Positions 33,164-44,576 are shown, numbered from the stretch's first letter. The stretch is DNA of 46,699 bases from an uncultured Methanomicrobiales archaeon (GCA_903828975.1 CAIKOD010000154.1:1-46699), one strand, 5' to 3'. Notes: generated by a model not told the origin, from the sequence alone. Numbers and translations: made by a program.

Positions 33164-35246
33164 TCCTGACGCCCGGAAGAACCCGGTCTCCCTTTATAAA
33201 CGGGCAATCATTGATGCATTCCTGAAACTTGACCCCCGGTTAATGGCAAAAAACGTCGTGATGTTCGTCGTGGAAATTGGATCGACCATCACCACCATCC
33301 TCTGGTTGCAGGCACTATCCGGCCAGGGGGAGGCCCCGGCAGCATTCATCGGGGCGATAAGTATCTGGCTCTGGTTCACGGTAATCTTTGCAAATTTTGC
33401 GGAAGCGCTTGCAGAAGGCAGGGGTAAAGCACAGGCTGAATCGCTCCGGAAGATGCGACAGGACACTGAAGCAAAGAAACTGAAGGATGACTACAGGATT
33501 GTCAAAAACAGGATGCCTGAAAATTCAGATTATGCTACTATCCCTTCGTCGAATCTCCGCAGGTCCGACCTCTACTACGTCCGTTCAGGGGATACGATCC
33601 CACTCGATGGTGAAATTGTCGAGGGCGTCGCGTCGGTGAATGAGAGTGCTATAACCGGTGAAAGTGCACCGGTCATCCGGGAGTCAGGTGGTGACCGGAG
33701 TGCCGTTACCGGAGGAACCGCGATCCTTTCAGACTGGCTCATCATCAGGGTGACGGCGAACCCTGGTGAAGGGTTCCTCGACCATATGATCTCGCTTATC
33801 GAAGGAGCAAAGCGGCAGAAGACACCTAATGAAATTGCCCTTAATGTCCTTCTTATTGGCCTCACTGCCATTTTCATTGTCGTATGTGCGACGCTATGGG
33901 CTTTTTCATATTATTCGGTGGAGACCGCAGGGTTCGGACAAGTCATCACGGTCACAACACTCATCGCTCTCCTGGTATGCCTTGCACCGACAACTATCGG
34001 GGGATTGCTCAGTGCTATCGGCATCGCAGGAATGGACCGGTTAATCCGCCGTAATGTCATAACGACCTCTGGCAGGGCAATAGAGGCAGCAGGAGATGTG
34101 GATGTCCTCCTCCTCGACAAGACGGGGACGATTACCCTGGGAAACCGCCAGGCCGTGGAACTGATCCCGGTAGACGGGAATGACATAAACCAGCTCGCGG
34201 AAACGGCCCAACTTGCCTCCCTGGCCGACGAGACACCTGAGGGACGAAGTATCGTTGTACTCATTAAGGAACTGTACGGGCTGCGGGGCCGGAATGTGGG
34301 CGCCAACGAGCAGGACATGGAAATGCAGTTTATCCCATTCTCAAGCCATACACGGATGAGTGGCGTTAACATCGGGCCCGTTTCCATCAGGAAAGGTGCA
34401 GCCGATGCAATTGCTCACTACATGGAAGAGGAGGGAAACAGTGTTTCCCCGGACCTGAAGGTGAAGGTGGCGGCGATTTCCGGCTCGGGAGGTACGCCCC
34501 TGGTCGTTGCGAAGAACGGGAAAGCGCTCGGGGTAATTCACCTGAAAGATGTTGTAAAGGGTGGGATCAAGGAGCGGTTTTCCCAGCTGAGACGTATGGG
34601 GATTAAAACAGTGATGATCACCGGTGATAACAGGCTTACCGCAGCGACCATTGCAGCTGAGGCAGGAGTTGACGATTTCCTCGCGGAGGCAACCCCCGAA
34701 AGCAAACTCCGTATGATCAGGGAATACCAGGCAGGGGGCCGCATGGTCGCTATGACCGGTGATGGTACGAATGATGCACCAGCCCTCGCTCAGGCCGACG
34801 TCGCTGTAGCTATGAATACCGGGACACAGCCGGCCCGCGAAGCGGCAAATATGATCGACCTGGACAGCAACCCCACCAAGCTGATCGAGATCGTGGAGAT
34901 CGGGAAACAATTGCTGATGACGAGAGGGGCATTGACCACGTTTTCAATCGCAAATGACCTGGCCAAGTATTTCGCCATTATTCCGGCGGCCTTCATTACT
35001 ACCTACCCGGCATTAGCAGCCCTGAATGTCCTCGGCCTCCATAATGCCATCCTCTCTGCGGTGATTTTTAACGCAATAATTATTGTACTACTTATCCCTC
35101 TCGCCCTTCGCGGAGTGAAGTACAAGCCGATGACTGCGGAAGAGGCACTGCGAAACAACGTAATCATGTACGGGATTGGTGGAATTATTGCCCCATTCAT
35201 CGGGATTAAAATAATAGACCTCCTCCTCGTCCTCATGGGGGTGTGA
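33156..35246 (+). CDS. kdpB: KdpB, ATPase subunit of K+ pump
   Basis: 696-residue P-type ATPase subunit. Seen: 'ITGESAPV' (actuator, about 165), the phosphorylation motif '[13 protein letters not shown]' (Asp about 320), '[18 protein letters not shown]', hinge '[43 protein letters not shown]' typical of KdpB, and about seven membrane helices. Length equals the bacterial subunit. ATG overlaps the kdpCA stop by 8 bp and the kdpD start overlaps its stop. No separate kdpC or kdpF is present. Confidence 0.97.
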   Translation: MSDPDARKNPVSLYKRAIIDAFLKLDPRLMAKNVVMFVVEIGSTITTILWLQALSGQGEAPAAFIGAISIWLWFTVIFANFAEALAEGRGKAQAESLRKMRQDTEAKKLKDDYRIVKNRMPENSDYATIPSSNLRRSDLYYVRSGDTIPLDGEIVEGVASVNESAITGESAPVIRESGGDRSAVTGGTAILSDWLIIRVTANPGEGFLDHMISLIEGAKRQKTPNEIALNVLLIGLTAIFIVVCATLWAFSYYSVETAGFGQVITVTTLIALLVCLAPTTIGGLLSAIGIAGMDRLIRRNVITTSGRAIEAAGDVDVLLLDKTGTITLGNRQAVELIPVDGNDINQLAETAQLASLADETPEGRSIVVLIKELYGLRGRNVGANEQDMEMQFIPFSSHTRMSGVNIGPVSIRKGAADAIAHYMEEEGNSVSPDLKVKVAAISGSGGTPLVVAKNGKALGVIHLKDVVKGGIKERFSQLRRMGIKTVMITGDNRLTAATIAAEAGVDDFLAEATPESKLRMIREYQAGGRMVAMTGDGTNDAPALAQADVAVAMNTGTQPAREAANMIDLDSNPTKLIEIVEIGKQLLMTRGALTTFSIANDLAKYFAIIPAAFITTYPALAALNVLGLHNAILSAVIFNAIIIVLLIPLALRGVKYKPMTAEEALRNNVIMYGIGGIIAPFIGIKIIDLLLVLMGV

Positions 35247-37267
35247 ATGATATGGTGCTGAATAGCGAAACAAGACCAGACCCGGACCTCCTCCTTGCCC
35301 GCGTCCTCAATGAAGAGCGGCAAAAGAAGAGGGGCAAACTCAAGATCTTTCTTGGTTACGTGGCCGGGGTTGGAAAGACCTACGAGATGCTGAATGCAGC
35401 ACACCTCAGGAAAAAAGAGGGGGTCAATGTCCAGATCGGGTATATTGAGACGCATGGAAGGGCCGAAACTGAAGCACTCCTTGCTGGCCTGACCATCATT
35501 CCCAGAAAAATAGTCGAGTACCGGGATGTAAGACTGGAAGAGATGGACCTCGATGCAATCATTGCTGCCCGGCCGGACCTCGTGCTCGTTGACGAACTGG
35601 CACACACCAATGCACCCGGTTCACGTCACCTCAAGCGTTACCAGGACGTGGAAGAGCTGCTCGATGCCGGGATAGATGTGTATACCACCCTCAATGTGCA
35701 GCACCTCGAGAGCCTTAATGATGTGATCGCCCAGATAACCAACATAGTCGTCAGGGAAACAATACCTGACGGGGTAATCGATGAAGCGGCAGAGATCGAA
35801 CTTGTCGATCTTGCACCACCCGAACTCTTACAACGGCTGCGTGAAGGGAAAGTCTATGTCCCGGAAATGGCTGCCAGGGCCATTGAGCAGTTCTTCAACG
35901 AGGGAAACCTGTATGCTCTCCGTGAAATCGCCCTCCGCCGTGCTGCAGAGCGGGTTGATGACCAGATGCTCTCGTACATGCAGACCCGTTCTATCCCCGG
36001 TCCATGGCATGCCGGGGAGAGGATACTGGTCTGCGTGGGCCCGAGCCCGCTTTCAGAACGGCTAGTCCGGACTGCAAGGAGGCAGGCAGACCGGATTAAT
36101 GCGAACTGGGACGCAATCTATGTCGAGACCCCGTCCCATCACCGGCTCTCAAAAAATGCGAAGGAGCAGGTCTGGCGTAACCTCCAGCTTGCCGAAAAAC
36201 TCGGTGCAACGACTGCAACCATATTCGGGATAAGTGTAGCCGATACCGCGATCGGGTATGCCAAAAAACATAACATCACGCGAATTATCATCGGGAAAAC
36301 ACTCCGCCCCCGGTGGCAGGAATTTGTTTTTGGTTCAGTCGTGGACACGCTGATCCATAACAGCGGGACGATCGATGTCTACGTAATCAGCGGCCAGGAT
36401 AAAGGGCCGGAAAAGCCCGTTGAAATGGAACCCCTGTTGCCGGCGACTCCGCCGAAAGGATATGCGGGGTGTATAGGGCTTATTATTTTGACAACCCTCG
36501 TAGGATGGCTGCTCAAGCCGTACATATCCCAGACAAACCTCCTGATGTTCTACCTCCTGGTTGTTGTCCTGACGGCGTATCTCTGGGGGCTCCGCCCTGC
36601 GATAGTGAGTGCAATTCTCGGGGTACTTGCTTTTGACTTCTTCTTTGTATCTCCCTATCTGAGTTTTCGGATCTCTGATACAGAGTATATCATCACGTTT
36701 ATCGGCTTGATAGTGGTCGCAGGGGTGATCAGCCTGCTCGTTGCCCGGGCACGTGAACACGCATTTGCAGCACAGGTACGCGAAAAAGAGACAAGCACCC
36801 TTTTTGCATTATCACAGGATCTTACTATTGCTCCGGATATCAGCACGGTAATCAACACCGTCACAAAACATATCGGTGAGATATTCAACTGGGAATGTAT
36901 TTTCCTCATCTTTGAGAACGGCTCACTTGTCCAGCATCCCGGGAGTCCAGGGCTTATGCTTGATGCCGACGAAATCGCTGTAGCAACATGGGCATTTTCA
37001 CACGACACCGTTACAGGCTACGATACCGATACCCTCCACTCATCCCGGTTGAGATATATTCCGCTTCGTACAAACAGGGGAATACTTGGGATTCTCGGGG
37101 TAAAACCTGACGAACCGGACGGTGTAATAAACCCCGAGCAGTCAAGACTCCTGGCAGCATTCGCCAATCAGGTAGCCCTTGCAATCGAACGTGTGAATGT
37201 CACCAGGGTCGATGATGACACGACAGAACGAAATGAAGTGCGGGAATTCTCATCATGGGAACAATAA
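35243..37267 (+). CDS. KdpD-like sensor without kinase domain
   Basis: 674 residues (bacterial KdpD is about 890). Order: KdpD N-terminal domain with Walker A '[12 protein letters not shown]' (about 35-46) and '[47 protein letters not shown]'; a USP-like domain (about 250-380); four membrane helices of the DUF4118 type (about 410-505); and a GAF domain (about 530-655). It ends at 'ALAIERV' plus 20 residues, exactly where the histidine-kinase helices would begin, and no kinase or KdpE response regulator follows. It must signal otherwise, perhaps by binding the pump or a ligand. Start is GTG overlapping kdpB (GTGA); an ATG at 35252 is also possible. Confidence 0.93.
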   Translation: MNDMVLNSETRPDPDLLLARVLNEERQKKRGKLKIFLGYVAGVGKTYEMLNAAHLRKKEGVNVQIGYIETHGRAETEALLAGLTIIPRKIVEYRDVRLEEMDLDAIIAARPDLVLVDELAHTNAPGSRHLKRYQDVEELLDAGIDVYTTLNVQHLESLNDVIAQITNIVVRETIPDGVIDEAAEIELVDLAPPELLQRLREGKVYVPEMAARAIEQFFNEGNLYALREIALRRAAERVDDQMLSYMQTRSIPGPWHAGERILVCVGPSPLSERLVRTARRQADRINANWDAIYVETPSHHRLSKNAKEQVWRNLQLAEKLGATTATIFGISVADTAIGYAKKHNITRIIIGKTLRPRWQEFVFGSVVDTLIHNSGTIDVYVISGQDKGPEKPVEMEPLLPATPPKGYAGCIGLIILTTLVGWLLKPYISQTNLLMFYLLVVVLTAYLWGLRPAIVSAILGVLAFDFFFVSPYLSFRISDTEYIITFIGLIVVAGVISLLVARAREHAFAAQVREKETSTLFALSQDLTIAPDISTVINTVTKHIGEIFNWECIFLIFENGSLVQHPGSPGLMLDADEIAVATWAFSHDTVTGYDTDTLHSSRLRYIPLRTNRGILGILGVKPDEPDGVINPEQSRLLAAFANQVALAIERVNVTRVDDDTTERNEVREFSSWEQ

Positions 37268-37316
37268 ATTTCCACACATCTATAATTAGGGCGCCCCTGG
37301 CTATGCTGAGTAGAGT

Positions 37317-37357
37317 CATTGAACCAGACATGCCTGAAATCCGAACCAAGGCACTTT
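37317..37357 (+). repeat. Decayed tRNA-Phe 3' copy, block boundary 2
   Basis: Aligns without gaps to 30162-30202 with 31 of 41 identical bases, most differences being transitions; it keeps AATCCG and AGGCACTTT. Together the two copies frame the kdp operon as direct repeats. Confidence 0.65.
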
Positions 37358-37502
37358 ACCATCCAGGTTTTAATTCCTTTTTATCAGCGGGCTCTCTTAC
37401 CTGGTTGTGAAACAGAATTGCTTTTTTTCTACTACTAGGTAGTAACCAACGCTGTTAATTTTTAATACCTGCCCGACACAGGAGGTTTAAGGAGAGAAAC
37501 GA

Positions 37503-38072
37503 ATGAAAAGGCCAGCGCTTCTGATTATTGATATGCAGAATGATTTTGTCCGGGCTGGGGCACCCATGCAGATGCCGGGGGCCATAAGCATTATTGCCAA
37601 TGTAAAAGAGGTGCTGGAGGTGTTCCGCAATCAGGGACTCCCTGTGTTCCATGTCGTACGTGTCCACCGGAGCGATGGCTCAGATGTGGAAATATTCCGG
37701 CGGGAGATTTTTAAAAAAGTTCCTTTTGCCATCGAGGGGGCACCCGGATCAGAGATTATCGATGAACTCAGGCCTGTGCAAGGGGAGTACCATATCAGGA
37801 AAAACCGTATGAGCGCCTTCATGAACACCGATCTCGACCTGTTATTACGTTCATTAGGGATTGATTCGGTGTTTGTCACCGGTATCCAGACTCCGAATTG
37901 CATCCGGACTACCGTGTTTGATGCAGCTGCATTCGGGTATCATACCTTCCTGGTTGAGGATGCTGTAGCTGCCCGGAACTCAACGGTTCACAAGGCCAAC
38001 CTCTCTGACATGGCAAACATAGGGACTGTTATCGTTAAGAAAGACCGTGTCGCGGACCTGATCCGTTGTTGA
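37503..38072 (+). CDS. Isochorismatase-family cysteine hydrolase
   Basis: 189 residues of the nicotinamidase/isochorismatase superfamily. Catalytic triad visible: Asp in 'LIIDMQNDFV' (about 10), Lys in 'RKNRMSAF' (about 99) and Cys in 'GIQTPNCIRTTVFDAAAFGY' (about 133), with the cis-peptide region before the Cys. Substrate (nicotinamide, isochorismate, N-carbamoyl compounds) cannot be told; metal ligands of nicotinamidases are not evident. Strong GGAGG-type site (ggaggtttaaggagag) precedes the ATG. Alone on its transcript, just outside the tRNA-remnant boundary. Confidence 0.9.
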   Translation: MKRPALLIIDMQNDFVRAGAPMQMPGAISIIANVKEVLEVFRNQGLPVFHVVRVHRSDGSDVEIFRREIFKKVPFAIEGAPGSEIIDELRPVQGEYHIRKNRMSAFMNTDLDLLLRSLGIDSVFVTGIQTPNCIRTTVFDAAAFGYHTFLVEDAVAARNSTVHKANLSDMANIGTVIVKKDRVADLIRC

Positions 38073-38283
38073 TGCCAGGATTACCGATGATGTATGGTTA
38101 AACCTTTTACAGAGGTTTAGTTGGTAACAGGACTACTTTTTCCCCAGCGATAAACTCCCCCGGGATTTCCCAGTTCTCGATAGAATAAGGTCACTGGTGC
38201 TATTGTTTCCCGACCTGGACCTCCTGTACAAAGTTACTTATGTGACCGGTAGCTATTCAATTCAAAAGACAATAGGAGTAATA

Positions 38284-39102
38284 ATGGGTATTGTATCGCG
38301 GAACAGGTTATTTCTCGTATGTCTTTGTATGGCACTGGTGGTGTATTCCGGCTATTCTTCAGCTGCGGATATTAATGAAAAAATCGGTAATCGTGTAGAC
38401 CTGAAAGGCACAGCCGTGAGTGCAGATTCCATCTACCTGTTTGTAACAGGTCCCGGACTGCCCTCAGACGGGGTACGACTGGATGCCATGCTAGTCCCGG
38501 TGGTCACCGGTGTTCCTGAGAGTTTCACGGTCACTGATGTTTCAAATGATCGCTGGGGATACACCTGGAACACAGCAAGACAGGGCTTTTCTCTGAAAGA
38601 AGGAATTTACACGGTGTATGCAGCAAAAAAACCAGTTGGGAAATCCAGCGTGAACAGCGCCGTGTATGGCACGATCAGCGTCTCTCTCACGAACAGTGGG
38701 GGGCCGTATCTCTCTTCAGGAACCGTTGATTTTAACACATCACCAGTGGCATCGGAAATTTTCCTGGATGGCCAGTCAGTTGGCCAGACACCCCAGACAC
38801 GTGGCCTGGCCGAAGGGGACCATGAAATAAGATTTGTGCACCCGGGGTATCGGATGGTTATTGAAAAGGTCTCAGTTTCCCCTGGTACATTCATTTCGAT
38901 TCAGAGGACAATGGTCCCTGAACAGGCGCAGTTAATTAATTCGATTGGTACTTCGAGCCCTCTTACCATAGTCCCACCGGTTTCAGTATTATCCGGAACG
39001 GTACCTGCGACGACAAAACGGGCCCCGCTATCAGGTTTCATCATTATAATTTCAATATCTGCTGCCCTGCTTGTCCCGGGGTTAAAAAAAGAGTTCCTGT
39101 AA
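38284..39102 (+). CDS. Surface-anchored PEGA domain protein
   Basis: About 272 residues. Signal peptide 'RLFLVCLCMALVVYSGYSSAAD'; an N-terminal beta domain beginning 'GNRVDLKGTAVSADSIYLFVTGPGLPSDG' that recurs in Methanomicrobiales surface proteins; a PEGA domain (about 155-220, 'SGTVDFNTSPVASEIFLDGQSVGQTPQTRGLAEGDHEIRFVHPGYR'); a Ser/Thr/Pro stalk; and a C-terminal membrane helix followed by KKEFL. ATG at 38284 chosen: AGGAGT upstream and the signal peptide starts here. Function unknown; displayed outside the cell. Confidence 0.8.
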   Translation: MGIVSRNRLFLVCLCMALVVYSGYSSAADINEKIGNRVDLKGTAVSADSIYLFVTGPGLPSDGVRLDAMLVPVVTGVPESFTVTDVSNDRWGYTWNTARQGFSLKEGIYTVYAAKKPVGKSSVNSAVYGTISVSLTNSGGPYLSSGTVDFNTSPVASEIFLDGQSVGQTPQTRGLAEGDHEIRFVHPGYRMVIEKVSVSPGTFISIQRTMVPEQAQLINSIGTSSPLTIVPPVSVLSGTVPATTKRAPLSGFIIIISISAALLVPGLKKEFL

Positions 39103-39193
39103 TAACGCAGGTATGGCAAAAATATGTACAACCTTGGACTGCCCAGGAAACCGCGGGTGTTCTGATTGGGATGCGGGTCTGTTACTAAGACTT

Positions 39194-39706
39194 TTATTCA
39201 CGGGAGTCCCAATGCGCCCGTAATGCCTCATCATACATAATAACGAGGGACAGACTGATCAGGTTCAGTGTGGTCGCTGCATACCAGAGAAATGATTCAA
39301 GCGGGGTAAGCCGGGTTATCCAGCCGGACCAGAGCATAATGCAGATAATTGAAAAGGAGAGCAGGGTATCAAGCGCGAGAAAAGTTCCCGGTGCATGAAA
39401 GTACCTGCCTATCTGCGCGATGGTGCAGTATTCAATAGCATTACTCCGGCCGAAAAGGTCGAGGACCGCCCTGGCCACGTTCATAGTCAGGTCAAGTGCC
39501 GCCCATGCGATAATCAGACCGCCTAGCAAAAATAGGGCCGGTTCCCCCACAATACCGTTCCTGATGGCAAAAGATCCGAATATGAATTTGTAGATACAAA
39601 ATGGTATCCCTATGGTACTGCTCAAAAAAAATGGTGAGTGAAAGAACCGTGATATCCTGTCATCAGGTGCCGGATGGGTTGATGTGCCAGTTTTTCTCAG
39701 GGACAT
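39194..39706 (-). CDS. Small integral membrane protein, unknown
   Basis: About 170 residues with four predicted membrane helices ('SSTIGIPFCIYKFIFGSFA', 'EPALFLLGGLIIAWAALDLTMNVA', 'FLALDTLLSFSIICIMLWSG', 'FLWYAATTLNLISLSLVIMY'). No family recognised. A TATA-like gttttatgc near 39765 (minus strand) implies a start downstream of the first ATG, favouring MSLRKTG. Ends with 'LRAHWDSRE'. Confidence 0.55.
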   Translation of the reverse strand: MSLRKTGTSTHPAPDDRISRFFHSPFFLSSTIGIPFCIYKFIFGSFAIRNGIVGEPALFLLGGLIIAWAALDLTMNVARAVLDLFGRSNAIEYCTIAQIGRYFHAPGTFLALDTLLSFSIICIMLWSGWITRLTPLESFLWYAATTLNLISLSLVIMYDEALRAHWDSRE

Positions 39707-39970
39707 GGGTTCTCTTATACGGTTGATCGGGTTCAATAATGAATAACTCGTTAGCAGGCTGAGCATAAAACCTTGTGAAGAACACTTCGCCCGAATATTT
39801 TTTACCGCCTAAAGGTGGGTAATTGGTAATAATTTCAACACTCCACCTCATACCAGTCAGTGATAACCGGTCCGACAGGTCATGTCTTTCGTATCAACGA
39901 TTTACCATGGGCCCGGGTTTTAGAGATAATCCTCAAAATAAACTAATAGAACGATATCGAACAGGTATAT

Positions 39971-40663
39971 ATGCGCCCACATGTGACTGTCAATTTTGCC
40001 ATGAGTGCAGATGGCAAACTCTCGACAAAAGAGCGGCGACAGGTTAAAATTTCCGGGAACGCTGATTTCACCCGGGTGGACCTGCTGAAAGCCGGGAGTG
40101 ATGCGATCATGGTCGGTATTGGTACCGTTATGGCAGATGACCCGTCACTTACGGTAAAATCCGAAGAACTGAAGCAGGCAAGGGTCTCCCGTGGACTCGA
40201 TGAAAACCCCATCCGGGTGGTCGTGGATAGCAGGGGGCGCATTCCCGTCGATGCAGCGGTTTTATGCAAGGGTCCCGGAAAGCGGGTGATTGGTTGTGCA
40301 GAAGCAATTGATCCCGCGACCCACCGATCCCTGAGATCACGCGCAACAGTGGTTATTGCAGGAAAAGAAGAAGTCGACCTCAAAGAATTACTCTGCCGGC
40401 TGTACGACATGGGGGTCCGGAACCTCATGGTTGAAGGGGGCGGGACCCTGCTCTGGTCTATGTTCGAGCTGGGACTCGTGGATGAGATATTCCAGTATAT
40501 CGGTAACATGGTCATAGGCGGCAGGGATTCTCCCACACCCGTCGATGGCGGGGGATTTTGCATGACCGATCCATTTGTAAGAATGGAACTTATCGGGTGC
40601 ACCCGGATTGATGAAGGGGTACTTCTTCACTGGCGTATAAGACGGCCGAATCAGGCTGTTTAA
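39971..40663 (+). CDS. Diaminohydroxyphosphoribosylamino-pyrimidine reductase (RibD C-type)
   Basis: Archaeal 2,5-diamino-6-ribosylamino-4(3H)-pyrimidinone 5'-phosphate reductase, NADPH-dependent, in the route to riboflavin and the F420 deazaflavin. 230 residues of DHFR-like fold: 'VTVNFAMSADGKLSTKER', 'DAIMVGIGTVMADDPSLTV', 'NPIRVVVDSRGRIP', 'VRNLMVEGGGTLLWSMFELGLVDEI'. TATA-like aaaataaacta about 30 bp before the ATG suggests a leaderless message. Confidence 0.93.
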   Translation: MRPHVTVNFAMSADGKLSTKERRQVKISGNADFTRVDLLKAGSDAIMVGIGTVMADDPSLTVKSEELKQARVSRGLDENPIRVVVDSRGRIPVDAAVLCKGPGKRVIGCAEAIDPATHRSLRSRATVVIAGKEEVDLKELLCRLYDMGVRNLMVEGGGTLLWSMFELGLVDEIFQYIGNMVIGGRDSPTPVDGGGFCMTDPFVRMELIGCTRIDEGVLLHWRIRRPNQAV

Positions 40664-40788
40664 ATTTCCCTAACGATGGGTTCCCTTATTCCCCGGGAAA
40701 TAATAAAGGCAGTTCCCGGACACGTCACAATAACCCCGTGTTGTAGTGGCTGAAAAGTACTGAATATGTAAAACTCCCGGTAAAAACA

Positions 40789-42026
40789 ATGGAACTTGCA
40801 CTAATTATTCTCTTGGCTGTATTTTTGCTCATAGCAGTCCGCCAGGTAGGGCGTTTCCGGTTCCGTATCTGGCAGGTAATGTGTGCAGGTGCTGTGGCTG
40901 TACTTATTACCGGCCAGATATCATTTCCAGATGCGGTCCGGTCCATTAACATCGATGTAATGGTCTTCCTGTTCGGGATGTTTATTGTTGGCGAAGCACT
41001 GTCAGAAAGTGGTTACCTGTTTACCATTTCAAAGCGCCTGGTGTCATATTGCAGTAATTCCTGGCAGTTCATTGTTCTCTTTATTTTCTCGATGGCACTT
41101 CTCTCTGCATTCCTTATGAATGATACCATGGCGATTATCGGGACGCCGTTTGCACTGTATCTCGGTCGTCGCCTTGGATTAAGTATTAAAATGCTCCTTC
41201 TCTCTCTATGTTTTGCGATTACCACCGGGAGCGTGATGAGCCCGATTGGTAACCCCCAGAACCTGCTTATTGCGACAGAATGCGGGTATACAAATCCATT
41301 TGGTACGTTTTTATTGTACCTTGGAATTCCAACGATAATTTCACTTGTGTTGCTTGTTTTCTTTATCCGACTATTCTACCCGCAGGATTCTGGGAAAAAT
41401 CTCTGCATTATGGAAGATGTGCCACTTGCCGACCCGGAGCTTGCCCGGATCCTTATAATTTCTCTCACCCTCATTACATCCTGTATAATCCTGCAGGTCC
41501 TGCTCACCCTTCATCCCTTCGGGGTAGTATACTCCGTACCATTACCCGTGATTGCAATTGCGGGAGCTGCCCCGGTTATTTTGCTTTCCAGGAAACGAGT
41601 TGAAATAATCCGGAAAATTGACTGGCCAACTCTGGTTTTCTTTATAGCTATGTTCGTCCTGATGGCCGCAGTGTTCACAACGGGTTTTTCCAGGCTGCAG
41701 TCCCTGCAGCAGCTGCATCGTCGGTGTTTCTCCTGTACACAATAAGTCTTTTAATCAGCCAGTTCATCTCCAATGTCCCGTTTGTTGCCCTCTTTACCCC
41801 CCTGCTGCAACAGGCCGGAATGTCTGTCAACGAGACGATGGCACTCGCGGCCGGGAGTACCCTCGCTGGTAACCTGACAATCCTCGGGGCAGCAAGTAAT
41901 ATTATTGTAATCCAGAATGCAGAACGGCAGGGTGAGACAATAACCTTCATGGAATTCATCAGGTTCGGTATACCCTTTTCCCTTGTAACCGGTGTGGTAT
42001 TTGTTGTATGGCTCACGTTTGTGTGA
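40789..42026 (+). pseudogene. SLC13/ArsB-type permease split by one frameshift
   Basis: Ten to eleven-helix anion permease (citrate/arsenite/NhaD superfamily) in two frames. Frame A (40789-41745) reads 'DVMVFLFGMFIVGEALSESGYLF', 'FLMNDTMAIIGTPFALYLGRRL', 'SPIGNPQNLLIA'. Frame B carries on with 'FISNVPFVALFTPLLQQAG' and 'LAGNLTILGAASNIIVIQNAE', the second half-repeat motif. Adding one T to the T5 run at 41685-41689 joins them smoothly (GFFQAAVPAAAASSVFLLY). No decay elsewhere, so either a very recent mutation or a sequencing error. Substrate unknown. Confidence 0.85.
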
Positions 42027-42095
42027 GCATCCGGACAACCCGGGGTTCGTTGCAAAGTGAAAATAGCATAAAAACCGGGATAGTATGAAAGAGCA

Positions 42096-42104
42096 ATTTA
42101 AATA
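42096..42104 (+). promoter_or_regulatory. TATA box of copA
   Basis: ATTTAAATA about 29 bp before the ATG at 42129, so transcription would begin at or just before the start codon (leaderless message). Confidence 0.5.
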
Positions 42105-42128
42105 ACCTGGATGTTTTATTTCTACCAT

Positions 42129-44576
42129 ATGCCCGGGGAACAAAAGAAAAAAGCAGAACTGAAGATTTCGGGGATGCATTGCGCGACCTGTGCAATCAAT
42201 ATCGAAGAGTCCCTTTCAAAGGTGGAAAGCGTCTCAAATGCCCAGGTGAATTTTGGGACTGATACTGCGCATGTCGAGTTTGACCCCGGAAAAGTCTCGA
42301 TAAAAGACCTTGAAAAGGCGGTCACCGATGCCGGGTACGAAGTAGTGAACCGTGAGGCGGTTATCAAGGTGGGAGGGATGGTCTGTGCAACGTGTGTCCA
42401 GACTATCGAAGCAGCATTACAGGCACTTCCGGGTGTGGCATCTGCAACGGTCAACCTTGGTACTGAAAAGGCATACGTGATCTATAACCCGTCAGTAACC
42501 GGGATAAGCGAAATGAAATTCGCGATCGAGGATGCAGGGTACCAGTACCTGGGACTGGCCGGGGAAATCAATGAAGAGGCTGAAAAAAAGGCACGGGAAA
42601 AGGACCTTCACGATAAACTCGTTCGCTTCTCAATCGGTTTTGCTGTAAGCATTCCCCTCATGCTCATGATGTGGGTCCCCCTGCCTATTACCATGCAGAC
42701 GATGGCGTATATCATGTTCATCATCGCAACACCGGTTTTCGTGTACGTTGCCTACCCGATATTCCGGGCAGCACATATGGCACTCCGGAACCGTTCGCTC
42801 AACATGGACGTGATGTATGCCATGGGTACCGGGATCGCCTATGGCTCGAGTGTCCTTGGGACTTTTAATATCGTTCTTGACCCGGGGTTCATGTTTTATG
42901 ATGCTGCAATAATGCTCGCATCGTTTCTGATACTTGGTCGTTACCTTGAGGCAAAGGCGAAGGGAAGGACGTCCGATGCAATTAAAAAGCTCGCGGGTCT
43001 TGGGGCAAAAAGTGCGATTGTCCTTCGTAACGGCGTTGAGGAGGAGACCCCTGTCGAGGATGTGGTGCCCGGGGATATCGTTGTTGTCAAACCCGGGGCG
43101 AAAGTTCCTGTGGATGGCGAAGTGGCTGCAGGTGAGAGCTACGTTAATGAGGCGATGATCACTGGAGAGCCGGTTCCACCGCTTAAACGTATGGGGGACA
43201 GGGTTGTTGGGGGCACGATAAACCAGAACAGTGTCCTTAATGTGAAGGTACTGAAGGTGGGAAAAGAGACGGTTCTCGCCCAGATTATCCAGCTCGTTGA
43301 GGACGCGCAAGGGTCCAAACCACCTGTCCAGAGGATTGCGGACGTCGCGGTTACCTATTTTATCCCCGTGGTATTGATAATCGCCGCTGTTACATTCGTT
43401 ACATGGTATTATCTCCTTGGTGGCAGCCTGCTGTTCGCACTTACGGCAATGATTTCCGTACTGGTTGTTGCCTGTCCGTGTGCGCTGGGTCTTGCGACGC
43501 CGACTGCAGTGACGGTAGGGGTGGGACGGGGAGCGGAACTTGGAATTTTAATAAAAAATGGTGAAGCCCTTGAAGTTGCCGAAAAAATTACCACTGTTGT
43601 GTTTGACAAGACCGGCACCCTTACGACAGGTCAGCCTGAGGTGACCGACATCATCGGGTTTGAAATTCCGGAGGCAACGTTGCTTTCCATTACCGCGGCA
43701 TTAGAAACAGGCTCGCAGCACCCTCTTGCCCTGGCAATAGTGCGGGAAGCAAAGCGAAAAGGGGTTTTGCCGGAAACGGCAGACAAATTTGACACGATAA
43801 ATGGAAAAGGAGTCGTTGGCCTGGTGCTTGGGGAAGAAGTGCTGGCAGGTAACCGTGCATTGATGCAGGATAAGGGTGTGCCCGTGGACAGCGGGACCGA
43901 ATCAAAAATCACCCTGATCGAACAGGAAGGAAAGACTGCCGTCCTAATCGCTGCCGGTGGAAGAATGGCGGGAGTGATCGGGATAGCCGACACATTAAAA
44001 GAGTCTGCATACCGTGCGGTATCAAGCCTTGGGGAGATGGGGGTGAACGTCGTGATGATCACCGGTGACAACCGGCGCACGGCTGAAGCAATCGCCAGGC
44101 AGGTTGGGATATCGAAGGTAGTGGCGGAAGTGCTCCCTCAGGACAAGGCGTCTGAAGTCCAGGCCCTGCAGGAAAGGGGTGAGATTGTTGCATTTGTGGG
44201 TGACGGGATTAACGACGCTCCGGCCCTGGCCCGGGCAGATGTAGGCATTGCCATTGGCAGCGGTACGGATGTGGCTATTGAGAGCGGGGATATTGTCCTG
44301 ATAAGGGATAACCTGGTTGATTCAGTTGCTGCAATCCAGCTTTCGAAGAAAGTGATGGGCAGGATCAGGGGAAACATTTTCTGGGCCTTTGCATACAATG
44401 CGGCCCTTATCCCGGTAGCGGCAGGGGTACTCTATCCTTCTTTCGGCATAATGTTCAGGCCGGAACTCGCTGCGTTTGCCATGGCACTGAGCTCGGTTAC
44501 CGTCGTGAGCCTCTCTCTGTTGTTAAAAACCTATATTCCTGAAGCGGAAAAAGGAAAGGTTCCTGCACATCAATGA
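42129..44576 (+). CDS. copA: Copper-translocating P1B-type ATPase CopA
   Basis: About 815 residues. Two N-terminal heavy-metal domains ('[13 protein letters not shown]' and '[13 protein letters not shown]'), eight membrane helices, actuator 'ITGEPVPP', the Cu(I) translocation motif '[11 protein letters not shown]', phosphorylation motif '[11 protein letters not shown]', the P1B 'GSQHPLA' motif and '[28 protein letters not shown]'. Exports cytosolic Cu(I) (or Ag). The ATG at 42129 is preferred since the TATA box lies 25-30 bp before it and no ribosome-binding site is seen; an ATG at 42111 would precede the expected transcription start. No separate chaperone or CopR-type regulator adjoins it. 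Confidence 0.96.
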   Translation: MPGEQKKKAELKISGMHCATCAINIEESLSKVESVSNAQVNFGTDTAHVEFDPGKVSIKDLEKAVTDAGYEVVNREAVIKVGGMVCATCVQTIEAALQALPGVASATVNLGTEKAYVIYNPSVTGISEMKFAIEDAGYQYLGLAGEINEEAEKKAREKDLHDKLVRFSIGFAVSIPLMLMMWVPLPITMQTMAYIMFIIATPVFVYVAYPIFRAAHMALRNRSLNMDVMYAMGTGIAYGSSVLGTFNIVLDPGFMFYDAAIMLASFLILGRYLEAKAKGRTSDAIKKLAGLGAKSAIVLRNGVEEETPVEDVVPGDIVVVKPGAKVPVDGEVAAGESYVNEAMITGEPVPPLKRMGDRVVGGTINQNSVLNVKVLKVGKETVLAQIIQLVEDAQGSKPPVQRIADVAVTYFIPVVLIIAAVTFVTWYYLLGGSLLFALTAMISVLVVACPCALGLATPTAVTVGVGRGAELGILIKNGEALEVAEKITTVVFDKTGTLTTGQPEVTDIIGFEIPEATLLSITAALETGSQHPLALAIVREAKRKGVLPETADKFDTINGKGVVGLVLGEEVLAGNRALMQDKGVPVDSGTESKITLIEQEGKTAVLIAAGGRMAGVIGIADTLKESAYRAVSSLGEMGVNVVMITGDNRRTAEAIARQVGISKVVAEVLPQDKASEVQALQERGEIVAFVGDGINDAPALARADVGIAIGSGTDVAIESGDIVLIRDNLVDSVAAIQLSKKVMGRIRGNIFWAFAYNAALIPVAAGVLYPSFGIMFRPELAAFAMALSSVTVVSLSLLLKTYIPEAEKGKVPAHQ

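Noticed and set aside
42630-43310. 226-codon minus-strand frame
   Set aside because: Antisense to the membrane part of copA, His-rich low-plausibility composition.
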